Below, in pieces: positions 24,370 to 33,221 of a DNA stretch of 41,441 nt. How positions within the stretch are numbered: position 1 is the first letter of the stretch; the number at the start of each line of letters is the position of its first letter. The notes under the pieces were generated by a model that searched no databases, had not been told where the DNA came from, and saw nothing but the letters and a program-made list of their open reading frames with translations. The position numbers and the translations under genes are program-made. This DNA is from JBGCEZ01 sp045106735 (GTDB lineage Bacteria > Planctomycetota > Phycisphaerae > Phycisphaerales > SM1A02): positions 1-41,441 of the forward strand of contig JBGCEZ010000024.1 of NCBI GenBank assembly GCA_045106735.1, in the 5' to 3' direction.

Positions 24370-25812
24370 TCAGCGCCGCGGTGCCGGGCCGACGACGTCT
24401 TCCAATGCTCGGTCGGCGGCCAGGAGTTCGTCGACCGAGGCCCCCCGAGCAAACGCATCGACGAGCGTGCGATCGAATCCACTGCGAACGACATCGATGG
24501 ACATCGGCAGCGTCTCGCCCGGCGCCAGCGGGGTATCCATGATGATGCCGGCGGCCTCGCGCCACGCGCTCGCCCGCTGCGTCCACGGCCGCGCATCGTC
24601 GAGGGCCAGCGCCCGCAACCGGCGAATCGCTTGGGCCGCGGATTCTCCCGGTGCGGCATTGCCCGACGAACGATCGTCGGCATCGCGCGGCGTCGAAGGG
24701 CCTGCGTCTGTGTTTGCGTCTGCGCCTGCGTCTGCATCTGCGTCGGAGGCCGATTCGCCGCCGGCTGGGGCACCGGATTCCGGAGTGGACCCGACGCGCG
24801 GATCGGTGTTCGGATCGACACGCGCGTCGGCGTTCGCGACGCGCCCCGAGAACGCCTCCGAATCTGGCTCCGCTGCTGTTCCGCCAGCGATGTCGTCGCC
24901 ATCATCGCCGGTGACCGGTGCGTCCGCCGGCGCCCCGATGCCCGCAGCGCCATCGGCGCGGTCGCCCGCCACGGATTCAGGGACATTGATCGGCGCGGTC
25001 GGCCGGAATGTCCCGGCCGGCAGCTCTCCGGCCATGGGCCGCACGTTGGCGGCATCGCCGGGGCCATTCTCATCGCCCGATCGTCCGCCGTCGTCGGCCG
25101 CGGCCCCATCGCCGGAGCGGGCGACCACGTCATCGGTCGACACCCCCGCGTTTCCGCGAGCCCGCACGATGCCAATCCCCACCGGGACCAGAATCACGAG
25201 CACGAGGGCGACGACCAATCCCCCCACGATTGCCGTCCAGGTGCCACTGGTCTTGGGCGGATCCATATCGAGGGTCAACCCGGGCACGCGGCCGGCCGGC
25301 CGAGTCCGGTGGACGGCCGACGCCCGCATCGGCACCCGGCGGGCCAAGGCTGTTGTCCGCTTGGCCGGTTCGGGAATCGGAATGGACCCGTCGAGCAACT
25401 GGATGTCCGGCAAGCCGAGCTGGTTGCGATCCATCCACGCACCGAAGACCGCATTGCAGGCGGCGCAGCGGCTCGATCCGCGGGCCACGCTGGCATCGCA
25501 GGCGTGGCAATAGCCCACCAGATGGGCGATGGCCGGCACCCGGCGGGCGGCGGCCCAGAGCTGCTTGGTGGTGGGCCCGCGAATGATGCTGACCCCGGTC
25601 AGCTCGCCGCGTTCGGCCCGTTGGACCATCGTTTCATAGCTGCACCCCGGCAGAAACGGGCGCCGCGGGTCGCGGAGGAACCACGGCCCCATCGCGTTGA
25701 GCGACGCGCGGCGACTCTCCTCATCGAAGGCGCCACGGCACCGCCGGCACACATCCCCGGGGGGCTGGGTGTCGCCGCAGTACGGACAGACGAGCAATCG
25801 GACCGATGCCAT
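24370..25812 (-). CDS. Zinc-ribbon / GYF_2-like single-pass membrane protein
   Basis: A 480-residue protein. The N-terminal CPYCGDTQPPGDVCRRC (C9, C12, C22, C25) and a second CxxC-x10-CxxC set (C102, C105, C116, C119) look like zinc ribbons. Between them, WFLRDPRRPFLPGCSYETMV and onward to WAAARRVPAIAHLVG resembles a GYF_2 (DUF4339) domain, common in planctomycete membrane proteins. A transmembrane helix is at 192-216. About 200 residues of Asp/Ala/Gly-rich disorder follow (including a SDADADAGADANTDAG run), then a helical C-terminal domain (RRLRALALDDARPWTQR). ATG 25812 is chosen because an earlier start would overlap the divergent gene, and it gives an N-terminus typical of zinc ribbons. 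No function can be assigned. A role in sensing or scaffolding at the membrane is a guess. Confidence 0.65.
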   Translation of the reverse strand: MASVRLLVCPYCGDTQPPGDVCRRCRGAFDEESRRASLNAMGPWFLRDPRRPFLPGCSYETMVQRAERGELTGVSIIRGPTTKQLWAAARRVPAIAHLVGYCHACDASVARGSSRCAACNAVFGAWMDRNQLGLPDIQLLDGSIPIPEPAKRTTALARRVPMRASAVHRTRPAGRVPGLTLDMDPPKTSGTWTAIVGGLVVALVLVILVPVGIGIVRARGNAGVSTDDVVARSGDGAAADDGGRSGDENGPGDAANVRPMAGELPAGTFRPTAPINVPESVAGDRADGAAGIGAPADAPVTGDDGDDIAGGTAAEPDSEAFSGRVANADARVDPNTDPRVGSTPESGAPAGGESASDADADAGADANTDAGPSTPRDADDRSSGNAAPGESAAQAIRRLRALALDDARPWTQRASAWREAAGIIMDTPLAPGETLPMSIDVVRSGFDRTLVDAFARGASVDELLAADRALEDVVGPAPRR

Positions 25813-25912
25813 GGTCTGAGCGTATCCGCCCCACGCCCCCGCCGTCGCCTCCGGCCGGGCGATTCCCGCCACCCCCCATGCAGCCCCCGCCGCCTCATGC
25901 GAGACTGATCCC

Positions 25913-27004
25913 ATGGACACCCCCCCACGCCGCTTCCTGGACGCCCCACGCCAACCCGCGGGGACGTTTCCCGCGCTGGCCCGCGCCTTGGCCTCCTTCG
26001 TGCCCGCCCGCTTGCCCTCGTCTTCGGCCGTTGCCCTCCTCGCCGTGACGTGGTCCGGCCTGGCGGCCGGTGGGTGCGGGACGACGAATGCTCCACCGGT
26101 CGGCCGAGCGGAGTCCTGGATCGAGCCGATCATGCCCGACACGGTGGTCGACGCCCGACCCGCCGCGTTCATCAATGGCCGCAGCGTGCCCTGGGGCCGG
26201 CTCCGCGATGAACTGACCGAAGCGGCCGGCGGCGAGATCTTGCGGGACCTCGTGCTCGAACAACAGCTCGAACGGGCCCTGAGCGAATCGGCCGTGCAAC
26301 TTCGCCCCGCAGACATCGAACGCGAACAAACGGTCTTGCTCGAAACGCTCGACGCCGACCCCGACGTGGCCGCCCGGCTGCTGGCGGAACTCCGGGACCG
26401 ACGCCGGCTGGGCGAGACCCGTTTCCGCGGCTTGCTGCGGCGCAACGCCGCACTGCGGGCCCTGGTGTCTGACCAAGTTCGGGTGACCGAGGCCGATCGT
26501 CAGGTGATGCGCGACACGCTCTACGGCCCCCGTCGCCGCGTCCGGCTGATGACCCTGCCGCGCGTGGTCGACGCCGAGCGGGCGTACGTGCAGGTCACGA
26601 GCCCCGGCGGCCCGACCTTTGCCGAGCTGACGTCGCGCGTCTCGACCGACGTGAGTGCGTCGCGCGGCGGATTGCTTGAACCGATGGCCCGCCTCGATCC
26701 AACGTGGCCCGCCGGATTGCGGGAAGCAGCCTTCGCCCTGTCCGCCGACGGGGCGATCTCTGCCCCGGTGCTGCTCGAAGGAACGATCGCCCTCCTCCAA
26801 CTCGTTGAAGTGATCCCCGGCCGCCCGGACGCATCGTCGGCCGATGCCGGACGGATCGATCGCCTGGCCCGGCTCAGTCGCGAGCGCGTGCTCATGGATC
26901 GCCTGGCCCGCGAGCTGGTCGTCGGCTCCGCCGTGAGCATCGTCGACCCGGCGCTGCGATCGGCCTGGGAACGCGAGCGAAGCCGCGTCCGTCGCGAGGG
27001 TTGA
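25913..27004 (+). CDS. SurA/PpiC-like peptidyl-prolyl isomerase, probable lipoprotein
   Basis: A 363-residue exported protein. The signal peptide reaches C55 in LAAGGC, a somewhat weak lipobox, so lipidation is likely but not certain. Residues about 80-150 (AAFINGRSVPWGRLRDEL, then LVLEQQLERAL) match the SurA-type N-terminal chaperone region. Residues about 210-310 (VSTDVSASRGGLLEPMARLD, AAFALSADGAISAPVLLEGT) fit a parvulin (PpiC) rotamase domain. Such proteins help outer-membrane or secreted proteins fold. ATG 25913 is preceded by GAGACTG. It is divergent from the zinc-ribbon gene with 100 bases between, so the two may share a control region. A strong terminator follows. Confidence 0.75.
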   Translation: MDTPPRRFLDAPRQPAGTFPALARALASFVPARLPSSSAVALLAVTWSGLAAGGCGTTNAPPVGRAESWIEPIMPDTVVDARPAAFINGRSVPWGRLRDELTEAAGGEILRDLVLEQQLERALSESAVQLRPADIEREQTVLLETLDADPDVAARLLAELRDRRRLGETRFRGLLRRNAALRALVSDQVRVTEADRQVMRDTLYGPRRRVRLMTLPRVVDAERAYVQVTSPGGPTFAELTSRVSTDVSASRGGLLEPMARLDPTWPAGLREAAFALSADGAISAPVLLEGTIALLQLVEVIPGRPDASSADAGRIDRLARLSRERVLMDRLARELVVGSAVSIVDPALRSAWERERSRVRREG

Positions 27005-27104
27005 ATCGCGGGCCCGCGGCTGGCGGCCGAGGCCGCCCATCACCGGGAACGCCGCACGCATCGAGACCGGCGGGCGACGCATCCCGCACCACGACCGATG
27101 ACCC

Positions 27105-27158
27105 ACGCACGACGCACCACGCACGACGACCCACGCACGACGACCCACGAACAACGCC
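27105..27158. repeat. 14-bp tandem repeats downstream of the PpiC-like gene
   Basis: ACGCACGACGCACC, ACGCACGACGACCC and ACGCACGACGACCC are followed by a partial ACGAACAACGCC that merges into the left arm of the terminator. Confidence 0.75.
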
Positions 27159-27193
27159 GAGCCCCCGCGATGAAACGGGGACTCGGCGTTGTT
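27150..27193 (+). terminator. Strong terminator after the PpiC-like gene
   Basis: An 18-bp stem (AACAACGCCGAG with CCCCG and their complements, one mismatch) holds an 8-nt loop and is followed by GTTCCTC. It is about 145 bases after the stop at 27004. Confidence 0.75.
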
Positions 27194-27237
27194 GTTCCTC
27201 GGCCCGAGTGGGCGACGATCCCAGGCGGGCGATCGCC

Positions 27238-27416
27238 GAGCGGGCCTGTCAGCCCGTTGAAAAACTCGCCCGGTCCTGAGCACGATCAGTCCGCCCCTCG
27301 CTTTGTCGCCGAATCTCGGCGTATCGAGCGGACATGCTTTCGATTCGGCTCCGCGCGAGGGACGGAAGCACCGCACTCAGGACGAGACGGGCTTCTTCAA
27401 CGGACTGTCATGCGCT
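27238..27416. repeat. Long imperfect inverted repeat (MITE-like) at the protease 3' end
   Basis: Left arm 27247-27315 and right arm 27342-27410 are reverse complements with about three quarters identity. Shared blocks are TG.CAG.CCGTTGAA.AA, GTCCTGAG, CCG.CCCTCGC and GCCGAATC in the same order, with one gap near the GTCCTGAG block and one before GCCGAATC. GAGCG blocks lie just outside each end. The centre is 26 nt. The right arm covers the stop codon of the S8 protease gene (TGA at 27408-27410). No transposase is present. It could be a MITE or a very long 3' hairpin of the protease mRNA. Confidence 0.7.
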
Positions 27417-30400
27417 CCAGTTGCCGATGACGAGAATCACGTCCGTGAAGTCGACTTCGCCGTCACTGTCGAGGTCGCTCGAACAGAAGACGCCTGGCGT
27501 GCACGGCCCAAAGTTGGCCAGGACCAGCACCAGGTCGCCGAAGTTCACGACCCCGTCGCCGTTGACGTCGGCCGAACGCGACCCATTGGCCGTGCATTCG
27601 ATCGATGTGAACGTCAGGGCATCCAAGCCGGCCTCGACAATCGAGTTGTTCGGATTGTCGGTGACGGTAAACCGAATGCGCATGTTCGCCGTCGGCGTCA
27701 TGTAGTCGGCGATTCGGAAACTGACATTCGTCCAGCCGGCCGAGACGCCGGCGACTTCGATCGTCGCCCAGCTTGAGCCACCGTTGTTGCTCAGTTCGGT
27801 CCGGAAGCTGTCGCCGTCCGTCGATTCGTCGTCGTCGGTGAACCAACGGGCGAACGAGACTCGGGGGTCGGCAGCGCCCGACACGTCGTAGATCGGCGAG
27901 GTGAGCCGGGTCGGCCCCCCGTCGACGTCGCTGTTGCCGTCTTCGTTGTCCGTCAGCCAGCAGGCACCCGAACCGTCGAAGTCATCGCCCGGGTCGCCAC
28001 GATCGCCGCCGCCGACCGGCACGCCGACTTCCCACGCCCCGTCTTCCAGGGCGTCGCTGGTCACCGTCCAGCCGACCGCGGTCTCGAACGACTCATAGAT
28101 GAGCGTCTCTTCCGTGCCGATCTGGTAGCGGGCAACCGCCACCGGAGCGTTCGGCGGCCAGCGCACTTCCGTGCCGCCAGTCCCGTTGGCCACGATGTAG
28201 TACTCGGGGTGCGAGAAGCACGGCGCCGGCGGAAGCAGCGCTTCGTATTCGTTGGGCTTGCTCCCCGACGGGGTCATTTGCAGATCGCTGAACGGACCAC
28301 TGGATCCGACCCGGTGCCGAAGGGTGATGCCTTCGAGTTGCTCGGTTCCGTCGGCCGCGTCCACCCGCACCAGGAGCGAGGTGTTCGGCGGCACCAATCG
28401 CGGACGAGCGCTCGTCGGCTGGAGCACCAGCGGCACCGGAACCGCCTCGGCGCCAGAGGCGACCAAGCTGTAGGTCGTATCGGCGGCCGACGTTTCAGGA
28501 TGCCCGTCGGCATTCAGTTCTTGCACCTCAACCGTCACCGTCCAAGTGCCCGGCGCCGGATTCGGCAGGAACACGTTCTCAACCGTGTTGATCGAGTCGC
28601 GCGGCCCGTTGGCCACCGACCACACATCGCTCATCAGGCCGTGGTTGCCGCGGTAGACGGTCCCGTTCGGGGCGACGACACGGAGGTCGAGGTCATTGAC
28701 GCGGTGAATCGCGGCCGACGACACGCCGGGCGGGTCCCGCCACGCCAGCGTGACCCGCAGGTCGGACTGGCCGGGGGCGACTTCGATCTCGGTCGAACGC
28801 ACCGACAACTCGGGCAGCACGTCGTTCTCGTCCACGACCAGCATGCGCGCCCGGGCGTTCCAGATGCGTTCCAGGTCGGGCAGGCCCCAGCCCTGGCGGA
28901 CACGGGTGATGTCCCCGTTCGGACCACCGTTGGTCCAGTCGTACGGGACGGCGGTATTGATCAGCAGCGCGCGGATGGTGGTCGCCGCCGCACGGTTGTT
29001 CCAGACGTCGCCGCTGCCGTCGACTTCGTTGCCGAAGATGCCGTCGGCCCACATCTGCTGCAGGAGTCCGACGTGGCCGGCGACGATCGGTGTGGCCGCC
29101 GACGTTCCGCCGAAGGTCTCGGTGTAGCTGGTCTCGCTCGCCGCGCTCACCGTGTGAATCGCTTCGTAGAAGTGCACAAGGTCCGGCTTGATGCGGCCAT
29201 CGGAGGCGGGCCCGATCGATGCACTGCCGGCCCACGCGTCGTCGGCCCGGCTCACCGTTTCCTGGTGGCGGACGCCGCCGACGGCGATGACGTTCTTGGC
29301 CCACGCCTCGGGGCGCGAGCTGGTGGTGCCGGCGTTGGACTGTGACTGGCAGATCACGATGTCGAAGTCGAAAAGGATCTGATCCATTTCGGCCGAGAAG
29401 TTCGTGTAGTCGGTCGTTCGCTGCGTGCCAAAGCTGCACGACTGGAACGTGGCCTGCCATTCGGGCTCGACCAGTTCGGCGGTGTGGTCGTACCGCACCC
29501 GGCCGGAAATGAACCCGTTCTGGTAGCTGCTGACGATGCCCTGGGCGTCCGGGAGCAGGCCCCGGGCGGACGGATCGCCGATGCCGCGGCCAAAGACAAT
29601 GCCGCTGGTGGATGCACCGTGCGAGTCCACGCCGCTGCTGCCCCGCAGGAGCAAGGAGCCGGCAAAGTCGACGTGGTCGAGGTTGAAGCCGGCATCCATG
29701 ACTTCGCCGCGCACGCCCTGGCCGGTGTAGCCGCCGACGGCGTTGACGAAGTTGGATCCCGAGGCCTGCCGGACGACGTCCATGTCCGACTCGAAGCCGC
29801 TCCAACGATCGATGAAGAGCACCGCGTCGTCGGCGGCGACGGCCACGAGTTGGTCGCTGGTCAGCGTGGCTTCCAGAAGGAGCTTGCCGGCCCGGCGTCG
29901 ATCGACGCGTCCACCGGCGGCTTCCACCGCCGCGGCCACGCGATCGTGGTCGCCAGCGGCCGGATCGGCCACGCGGATCACGTAGCGGGCCGGGGCCAGC
30001 TGGGCGTCCGCCGCGATCGCGTCGACCAGCATCGGCTCGAGCCGATGTCCGGGGGCCAGGGGCTCCAGGTGCCGGACGAAGGCCAGGTCGGCGATGGCCG
30101 CCAGGGCCTCGTCGCTGCCTCGGGCGATCACCGCGGTGGCCGGGAGGTGGTGCAGGACGTCGACGCCCAGCTCGGCCAGGGCCGACCGGTAGGCGGACAA
30201 GGACTGCGTCTTGAACTGGACGATCACCAGCCGTTCGCGGCCGGTGGCGGCCAGGACGGCCGGCAATTCGGGACGGGTGGCGGCGAGCGGATCAAACGCT
30301 CCCAGCCGCAGGTGCAGGCGCACGTCGTGGTCGCGGAACTCGGTGAAGCGGACGCCGCCGTCCACACTGACCGAGAACCGGGCCGCGGTCGTGCCGGCCG

Positions 30401-30557
30401 ATGCCTCACGCCGCACCACGGTGTCTGGGCCCACGGAGAAGGTCTCGGATGGCCCGGCCGCGGCGATGCCCGCAACGGCCACTGAAAGCCCGCTTCCGAT
30501 CCAACTCGAGGCTCGTGCCCCGCGCTGTCGACCCCCACCGTTCACCTGGATGCTCAT
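27408..30557 (-). CDS. Secreted subtilisin-like (S8) protease with dockerin-like C-terminus
   Basis: A 1049-residue exported serine protease. A signal-like segment (WIGSGLSVAVAGIAAAG, 19-35) and a propeptide come first. The S8 triad is D288 in GEVMDAGFNLDHVDF, H313 in DSHGASTSGIVFG and S486 in FGGTSAATPIVAGH, with oxyanion Asn408 in SQSNAGTT. Next is a beta domain with DLDLRVVAPNGTVYRGN and PNPAPGTWTVTV, similar to the P/pre-peptidase C-terminal domain. At the end are two calcium-binding repeats, ADVNGDGVVNFGDLVLVL and SDLDSDGEVDFTDVILVI, as in dockerin type I and common in planctomycete exoproteins. ATG 30557 has GGAG eight bases upstream; GTG 30575 is also in frame but has no ribosome site. 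The stop codon lies in the long inverted repeat at 27238-27416. Confidence 0.9.
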   Translation of the reverse strand: MSIQVNGGGRQRGARASSWIGSGLSVAVAGIAAAGPSETFSVGPDTVVRREASAGTTAARFSVSVDGGVRFTEFRDHDVRLHLRLGAFDPLAATRPELPAVLAATGRERLVIVQFKTQSLSAYRSALAELGVDVLHHLPATAVIARGSDEALAAIADLAFVRHLEPLAPGHRLEPMLVDAIAADAQLAPARYVIRVADPAAGDHDRVAAAVEAAGGRVDRRRAGKLLLEATLTSDQLVAVAADDAVLFIDRWSGFESDMDVVRQASGSNFVNAVGGYTGQGVRGEVMDAGFNLDHVDFAGSLLLRGSSGVDSHGASTSGIVFGRGIGDPSARGLLPDAQGIVSSYQNGFISGRVRYDHTAELVEPEWQATFQSCSFGTQRTTDYTNFSAEMDQILFDFDIVICQSQSNAGTTSSRPEAWAKNVIAVGGVRHQETVSRADDAWAGSASIGPASDGRIKPDLVHFYEAIHTVSAASETSYTETFGGTSAATPIVAGHVGLLQQMWADGIFGNEVDGSGDVWNNRAAATTIRALLINTAVPYDWTNGGPNGDITRVRQGWGLPDLERIWNARARMLVVDENDVLPELSVRSTEIEVAPGQSDLRVTLAWRDPPGVSSAAIHRVNDLDLRVVAPNGTVYRGNHGLMSDVWSVANGPRDSINTVENVFLPNPAPGTWTVTVEVQELNADGHPETSAADTTYSLVASGAEAVPVPLVLQPTSARPRLVPPNTSLLVRVDAADGTEQLEGITLRHRVGSSGPFSDLQMTPSGSKPNEYEALLPPAPCFSHPEYYIVANGTGGTEVRWPPNAPVAVARYQIGTEETLIYESFETAVGWTVTSDALEDGAWEVGVPVGGGDRGDPGDDFDGSGACWLTDNEDGNSDVDGGPTRLTSPIYDVSGAADPRVSFARWFTDDDESTDGDSFRTELSNNGGSSWATIEVAGVSAGWTNVSFRIADYMTPTANMRIRFTVTDNPNNSIVEAGLDALTFTSIECTANGSRSADVNGDGVVNFGDLVLVLANFGPCTPGVFCSSDLDSDGEVDFTDVILVIGNWSA

Positions 30558-30886
30558 CTTCGAAACTCCGGCCACGACCCGACCCCACCGGGTTGCAGCA
30601 ACTGCGGAAAGAACTTCCCCGTCACAAGGGCGGGGAGACTAACGGCCTCCGATCGGATCGTGTAGTCCCACATCGCCAGCTTTCATTCGCGATCGGCGGG
30701 AGGTGTTGGCAGATTGGGCAATCTGCGCGACCGGGGCTCTCACGTTTCGCGCGTCGATGCGCAGAACAAGGGCCTCGCCCCTCGGAAGTTGCGCGGAAAC
30801 TCGGGGCAATCGCCCCAGTTCAAGATGGGTGGTCTCAGCGCAGAAACGCAGTTGCTCTCGCGTCCCGCGAAGATCAAACATTCGTC
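30558..30886. other. Spacer between protease and photolyase genes
   Basis: No credible gene. The 80-codon frame on the minus strand (30639-30881) has no recognisable features. A perfect 7-bp inverted repeat GCAGATT-GGGC-AATCTGC lies at 30709-30726 and a smaller GGGGC/GCCCC repeat near 30810. No T tract marks either as a terminator. The protease promoter was not identified. Confidence 0.45.
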
Positions 30887-32317
30887 CTACGGCAGCGCCT
30901 TGAACGCGGTCAGGACGCGATCCCGGGCCGCACTGTGGTCGACGATCGGACGTGGATAGCCGTCGCGCTGCTCGAACAGCCCGTCGCGTTTCCAGGGCTC
31001 GTGAATCGCCTTGCCCTTGAGGTCCGCAAGTTCCGGCACCCAGCGACGGATATACGTGCCGTCGGCGTCAAAGCGCTGGCCCTGGGTGATCGGATTGAAA
31101 ATGCGGAAATACGGCTGGGCGTCCGTCCCGGTCGAGGCGGACCACTGCCACCCTCCGTTGTTGCTGGCCAGATCGCCGTCGATCAGGTGCCGCATGAAGT
31201 GCCGTTCTCCCATGCGCCAGTCGATGTACAGGTCCTTGGTGAGGAACATCGCGGTGATCATGCGGAGCCGATTGTGCATCCAGCCCTCGGCCAAGAGCTG
31301 CCGCATCCCGGCGTCGACGATCGGGTAGCCCGTCCGCCCTTCGCACCAAGCCTGAAATTCGCCGGCATCATCGCGCCAGGCGAGGGCTTCGGTCTTCTCC
31401 TTGAACGCTCGATGCATGGAGACGCGAGGGAACGCGACCATGACGTGGCGATAGAAGTCGCGCCACACGAGCTCGCTGATCCACGTGGCAATGCCCTCGC
31501 GTCCGTCGAGCAGCTGCCCGTCGTTCGCTTCCGCCGCCACCTCCAGGCAATGCCGGACGGAGATCGTCCCGATGGCCAGATGGGGCGACAGACGGCTGGT
31601 GGTGTCGTCGGCCGCAAGGTCGCGCGTGTCCTTGTAGCCGCCCATCCGCTGGGCGGCGAACGCATCAAGCCGGCGCAGGGCTTCGGCTTCGCCGGCTGGC
31701 CAGCACTCGACCATCGCCGCCGGTGGCGCGGGATAGCCTTCGATGTCGGCGGGGATCGGATCGGGCCGGCCCACCATCGCGTCGCGTTTGGCGGGCGCCG
31801 GTTGCACCGCCGGCAGCCCGCCATCGCGCAGGCGCCCCAGCAGATTCTTCTTGAACGGCGTGAAGACCGTGTACGGCCCGCCGGTGCCGGTCCGCACCGT
31901 CCCGGGTTCGACGATGCACTGATCGTGGAAGGTGTGCACGCCGCGCCCGTGCCGCCCGAAGGCTGCGCGGACCGCGGCATCGCGCTGCGCCTCGTTCACT
32001 TCGTAGGCGGCGTTGAACCAGACCGCATCGCAGTCTTCGGCCGCGGCCAGGTCCGCGAGGGCGTCCGGAACGTCGGCGTATCCGTCGACGGTCAGGATTC
32101 GGAGGGCGATGTTGCGGGCGGCCAAATCGGCGGAGAGCACCCCGAGGGTCCGTCGCACGAAGTCGACCCGGATGTCGGCCAAATCGTGTTCGGCCCATTG
32201 GCCGGGACACAGCACGAAGACGGCAACCATCCCCCGCTCTTCGGCGGCGGCCGCCGCGGCCAGGGCGGCATGGTCGTGGAGGCGGAGATCGGTACGGAAC
32301 CAAACAAGCGGACGCAT
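30887..32317 (-). CDS. phrB: Deoxyribodipyrimidine photolyase (class I CPD)
   Basis: A 476-residue flavoprotein that repairs UV cyclobutane dimers using light. MRPLVWFRTDLRLHDHAAL is the N-terminal antenna-fold start. TGYPIVDAGMRQL, EGWMHNRLRMITAMFLTKDL and NNGGWQWSASTGTDAQPYFR, followed by IFNP, are the FAD-binding signatures, including a conserved Trp of the electron chain. Size equals that of E. coli PhrB. The frame is open to 32881, but the extra 188 residues are low-complexity Arg/Pro sequence encoded by the G-rich repeat tract, so ATG 32317 is the start, with GGAG about 11 bases upstream. A TATTAT with TTGGCG 15 bases upstream near 32665-32690 on the minus strand is a possible but weak promoter. 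Confidence 0.95.
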   Translation of the reverse strand: MRPLVWFRTDLRLHDHAALAAAAAAEERGMVAVFVLCPGQWAEHDLADIRVDFVRRTLGVLSADLAARNIALRILTVDGYADVPDALADLAAAEDCDAVWFNAAYEVNEAQRDAAVRAAFGRHGRGVHTFHDQCIVEPGTVRTGTGGPYTVFTPFKKNLLGRLRDGGLPAVQPAPAKRDAMVGRPDPIPADIEGYPAPPAAMVECWPAGEAEALRRLDAFAAQRMGGYKDTRDLAADDTTSRLSPHLAIGTISVRHCLEVAAEANDGQLLDGREGIATWISELVWRDFYRHVMVAFPRVSMHRAFKEKTEALAWRDDAGEFQAWCEGRTGYPIVDAGMRQLLAEGWMHNRLRMITAMFLTKDLYIDWRMGERHFMRHLIDGDLASNNGGWQWSASTGTDAQPYFRIFNPITQGQRFDADGTYIRRWVPELADLKGKAIHEPWKRDGLFEQRDGYPRPIVDHSAARDRVLTAFKALP

Positions 32318-32351
32318 GGCGCAGAGGCTCCGGGTGACAAGGGGGGAAAGG

Positions 32352-32510
32352 AGTGCGGCAGCGGGCAGAGGCGTGCGGAGGCGTGCGGAGGCGGACGGCA
32401 GCGGACGGGGGCGGGCAGAGGCGGGCGGACGGCCGCGGGCGGCAGCGGGCAGCGGCGGACGGCGGCGGACGCGGCCAAACGTGGCCGGACGGCGGCGGAC
32501 TGTACGGCGG
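32352..32510. repeat. G-rich degenerate hexamer tract before phrB
   Basis: The plus strand is built of GCGGAC, GCGGGC and GCGGAG-like units for about 150 bases, with several runs of three to five G. It is the 5' side of phrB, so the mRNA there is C-rich while the template strand could form G-quadruplexes. Confidence 0.7.
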
Positions 32511-32860
32511 CTGAGATGGGAAGTCCGCTCGCCGGGACACTCCGCCGGCACGAGAACGACGTTCGCCCCAGGCTTCGCGCAAGCGTGCCCACCGAACCCG
32601 CAGCCGAAACGTTCACCGGGACTTCGAGGCTGGGACAAACCCTCCCGACAGTTCATCCACGTCCAATAATACGCAGCCCGATCATGCGCCAAGGCTACTT
32701 GCAACGCGCTTTCAGCCGCTGCGGATCCCCGTCCGATGCAGAAGGCGGCCGAGAGGGATTTCTCAGCCGTCAACTTTCCGGCGGAGCCGGACGCAGCAAT
32801 TGGACCCCGCCCGTTCGCGGGCGGTCTCACGATCAAGGGATGGATCGGAGTCGCGCTGGG

Positions 32861-33175
32861 ATGAAACACAATGCCCGCCACGCTGGACCCTGTATTGCGT
32901 CATTTGCCCCGCCTCGCGATCGGCACGGCCGATCCTCAGATGCCCGCGCGGTCCGACCGGACTCGCGGCGCCCGGCCGGTCCGGTGGCCCTCAAACGCTC
33001 CATCCATCCGCGCCCCGTGGCGCGGCTCGCCCTGGCCGCGACGTCGACACATGACCCGACTTCACGACCCGAGCGAACATCGCCCTTCATCGAGTGGACC
33101 GTCAAGGACGGCGGCCACGCGATGAAGTTTCCGTCCCCCGGGGACGGCTGGGATGGCCCGGATCGGGCCGCCTGA
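32861..33175 (+). CDS. Possible small hypothetical protein (weak)
   Basis: A 104-codon frame starting MKHNARHAG. GGAG lies ten bases before the ATG, and the frame ends 9 bases before a hairpin and 47 before the T5 terminator. The last third (SPFIEWTVKDGGHAMKFPSP) has a third-position GC bias like real genes in this window, while the first two thirds are Arg/Pro-rich like chance frames. No family recognised. It may instead be part of a non-coding RNA. Confidence 0.25.
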   Translation: MKHNARHAGPCIASFAPPRDRHGRSSDARAVRPDSRRPAGPVALKRSIHPRPVARLALAATSTHDPTSRPERTSPFIEWTVKDGGHAMKFPSPGDGWDGPDRAA

Positions 33176-33221
33176 ATCAACCCCCGACGTGACGGCACGT
33201 CGGAACCAATGTCCATGAGCC

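Noticed and set aside
30639..30881. 80-codon minus-strand frame between protease and photolyase
   Set aside because: No ribosome site, no signal or domain, and composition like chance frames.
32318..32881. 188-residue N-terminal extension of the photolyase
   Set aside because: Low-complexity Arg/Pro sequence from the repeat tract; the canonical photolyase N-terminus begins at ATG 32317.
30401..33175. 924-codon plus-strand frame opposite phrB
   Set aside because: Most of it is antisense to the photolyase and reads through the G-rich repeat. Only the last 104 codons are kept, as a weak separate candidate.
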